From Bacillota bacterium (lineage in GTDB: Bacteria > Bacillota_I > Bacilli_A > Acholeplasmatales > Acholeplasmataceae), in the NCBI GenBank assembly GCA_023431045.1, contig JAEYXZ010000031.1:1-8126 (forward strand): a stretch of DNA of 8,126 nucleotides. The letters are read 5' to 3'. Under the pieces are notes generated by a model, which saw nothing but the letters and a program-made list of their open reading frames with translations, made no database searches and was not told where the DNA came from. This document shows positions 7,094 through 8,126 of the stretch, piece after piece. The stretch's first letter is position 1. The number at the start of each line of letters is the position of its first letter. The position numbers and the translations under genes are program-made.

Positions 7094-7105
7094 TGATACT
7101 AATTT

Positions 7106-8126
7106 TTATTCAACAACTTCTGGTGCTACAAATGAGATCATTCCTGAAACAGTTTCAATTTCTGCTGAGATGTCTCTTAATGGTGTTGCGGATAGGTTGA
7201 ATCCGATATACTCATATTCACCCCATAGTGTTTCATCTAAAACGACACTTCCAGTGATGTTATCCGTTCTATATAGTGGTGTATAAATTCCATTTTCATA
7301 ACTGAAGAAGACAACTCTAAACTGATAACCTTCTTCAATAACAACTGTTGTTCCTAAAGCATAATACGCTTTACTTAAAACATTTGATGCAATAAATTGT
7401 GGTGAGTTAGCACTATTAGTGTTAACAGCCGTTTGTCCATTATACCAATAACCCATGACGAAGTTTAATGGCTCATCAACATGTGTTTCTTCTTCATAAA
7501 TACTAAATGTTAAGACTGTCGTTGCAGCTGTTTCAGCTTCTTCGGATAGATCACGAGTCGGTACTGCTGAAATATTGATTGATATATATTGATAATCTTC
7601 ATAGAGTTCGTCTGATAATACAACATCACCAGTGAAATTAGCTGTACGCTTCATCACTTTATATCCAGTATCTGGTGAGAATGTTAAGAAACTAACTCTA
7701 ATTTGATATCCTGCTGCAACAGTGATTAGTGTATTTGCAGGCATTGCTTCCTTCGATAAGACGTTAGACGCTAAGAAGCCTTTAGAGAAACTATCAGTTC
7801 CTGGAGTGATAACGGATTTACCATCTGCCCAATAACCACTAACAAAGAATAACGGTTGATCTTCATGAGTAAAGTTTGGTTTTGGATTTAGGGTGAATAG
7901 TCCCGGTAATGATTCTAAACTTCCTGATAGGTCTGATGATGGAACGGATGAGATATTGAAGCCTAAGTATTCATAATCTGCCCAAAACGCATCATCTAAA
8001 ACGATTGTTCCAGTCATGTTCGATGTACGATATACGACTTTATAAACACCTTTATTATCATAACTAAAGAAGACCGCTCTCACTTGATATCCTGTTGCAA
8101 GAGTAATACTTTGATAACCTGAATAG
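7106..8126 (-). CDS. Tandem-repeat protein, probably surface or secreted (5' end outside window)
   Basis: I do not recognise this protein as a named family. The frame is open to the right edge, giving 339 residues and a TAA stop at 7106-7108. A GTG at 8083 is not the start, because 14 further codons upstream continue the repeat. It consists of units with a period of about 127 residues. Each unit runs from GYW.xG, through ASNVLSK, a GYQ-[VIF]-R-V/A-x-F block, YRT-x-N-x-TG-x-VVLD and Y-x-YI-x-FN-x-S, to a P-x-R-D-[LI]-S end. The alternating hydrophobic and aromatic pattern suggests a beta-sandwich binding module. The window shows two complete copies and part of a third. The last copy is followed by only a short acidic tail, with no LPxTG motif and no membrane anchor. 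A role in binding polysaccharide next to the mannoside operon is possible, but this is speculation. Confidence 0.8.
   Translation of the reverse strand, partial: YSGYQSITLATGYQVRAVFFSYDNKGVYKVVYRTSNMTGTIVLDDAFWADYEYLGFNISSVPSSDLSGSLESLPGLFTLNPKPNFTHEDQPLFFVSGYWADGKSVITPGTDSFSKGFLASNVLSKEAMPANTLITVAAGYQIRVSFLTFSPDTGYKVMKRTANFTGDVVLSDELYEDYQYISINISAVPTRDLSEEAETAATTVLTFSIYEEETHVDEPLNFVMGYWYNGQTAVNTNSANSPQFIASNVLSKAYYALGTTVVIEEGYQFRVVFFSYENGIYTPLYRTDNITGSVVLDETLWGEYEYIGFNLSATPLRDISAEIETVSGMISFVAPEVVE
7154..8126 (-). repeat. Tandem coding repeats of about 381 bp
   Basis: The repeats lie in the 3' part of the tandem-repeat gene. Corresponding points such as the GYQ-x-R block (codons at 8083, 7702 and 7321) are exactly 381 bp (127 codons) apart; other landmarks are 126-128 codons apart. 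Taking the GYW motif as the beginning of a unit, complete copies are about 7532-7837 and 7154-7453, and a partial copy covers about 7913-8126. The copies have diverged clearly at the protein level, so this is an old duplication rather than a recent slippage array. More copies probably lie beyond the right edge. Confidence 0.8.

Noticed and set aside
7071..7286. 71-codon plus-strand frame opposite the repeat gene
   Set aside because: It starts inside the hairpin and runs antisense to the repeats, with no ribosome site.
8081..8083. GTG as start of the repeat-protein gene
   Set aside because: The same frame continues 14 codons to the window edge, and these residues match the equivalent part of the other repeats, so the gene is cut by the window.
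1..8126. Recoded TGA (Trp) as in mycoplasmas
   Set aside because: Trp positions in conserved motifs use TGG, and TGA ends the first permease gene at the expected place.
1..8126. tRNA, rRNA, CRISPR array, transposase or attachment site
   Set aside because: I saw no cloverleaf, short regularly spaced repeats, or mobile-element genes; the only repeats are the coding units at the right end.

Overview
The window is AT-rich. Every gene I can support lies on the minus strand, so transcription runs from the right edge to the left. Trp is encoded by TGG, TGA, TAA and TAG all act as stops, and most starts carry a GGAG-type ribosome binding site. This indicates genetic code 11 and a low-GC Gram-positive-type bacterium. 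The gene style would fit a Firmicute or a walled or free-living Mollicutes relative (Acholeplasma, Izemoplasma or Haloplasma type). That placement is an inference with low confidence, because the window has no marker gene.

Region 1 (about 7106-8126) is the 3' part of a gene for a tandem-repeat protein, probably surface-exposed or secreted. It has a repeat period of about 127 residues and its reading frame is open through the right edge. It is followed by a perfect 13-bp GC-rich hairpin (7064-7093), the likely end of that transcription unit.

Region 2 (about 7014-7063) is a compact control region. It has an extended -10 element and a CG-centred palindrome of the kind bound by LacI-family repressors.

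Region 3 (1-6987) is one tightly packed operon. In order of transcription it encodes a lipoprotein sugar-binding protein, a LacI-family regulator, two CUT1-type ABC permeases, a GH130 beta-mannoside phosphorylase (subfamily 2-like), a cellobiose/mannobiose 2-epimerase, and the first 226 codons of a second GH130 enzyme that resembles 4-O-beta-mannosyl-glucose phosphorylase. Gaps are 16-18 bp at most, and several genes overlap by 4, 8 or 14 bp.

Together the genes describe uptake and phosphorolytic breakdown of beta-1,4-manno-oligosaccharides. The binding protein and permeases import the oligosaccharide. The GH130_2-type enzyme shortens it by one mannose, releasing mannose 1-phosphate. The epimerase turns mannobiose into mannosyl-glucose, and the GH130_1 enzyme splits that into mannose 1-phosphate and glucose. 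The regulator probably responds to a mannoside and controls the promoter before the binding-protein gene. The transporter ATPase, any extracellular mannanase and the mannose 1-phosphate-using enzymes are not in the window. There is no stretch over 300 bases without a gene; the longest non-coding stretch is 118 bp (6988-7105).
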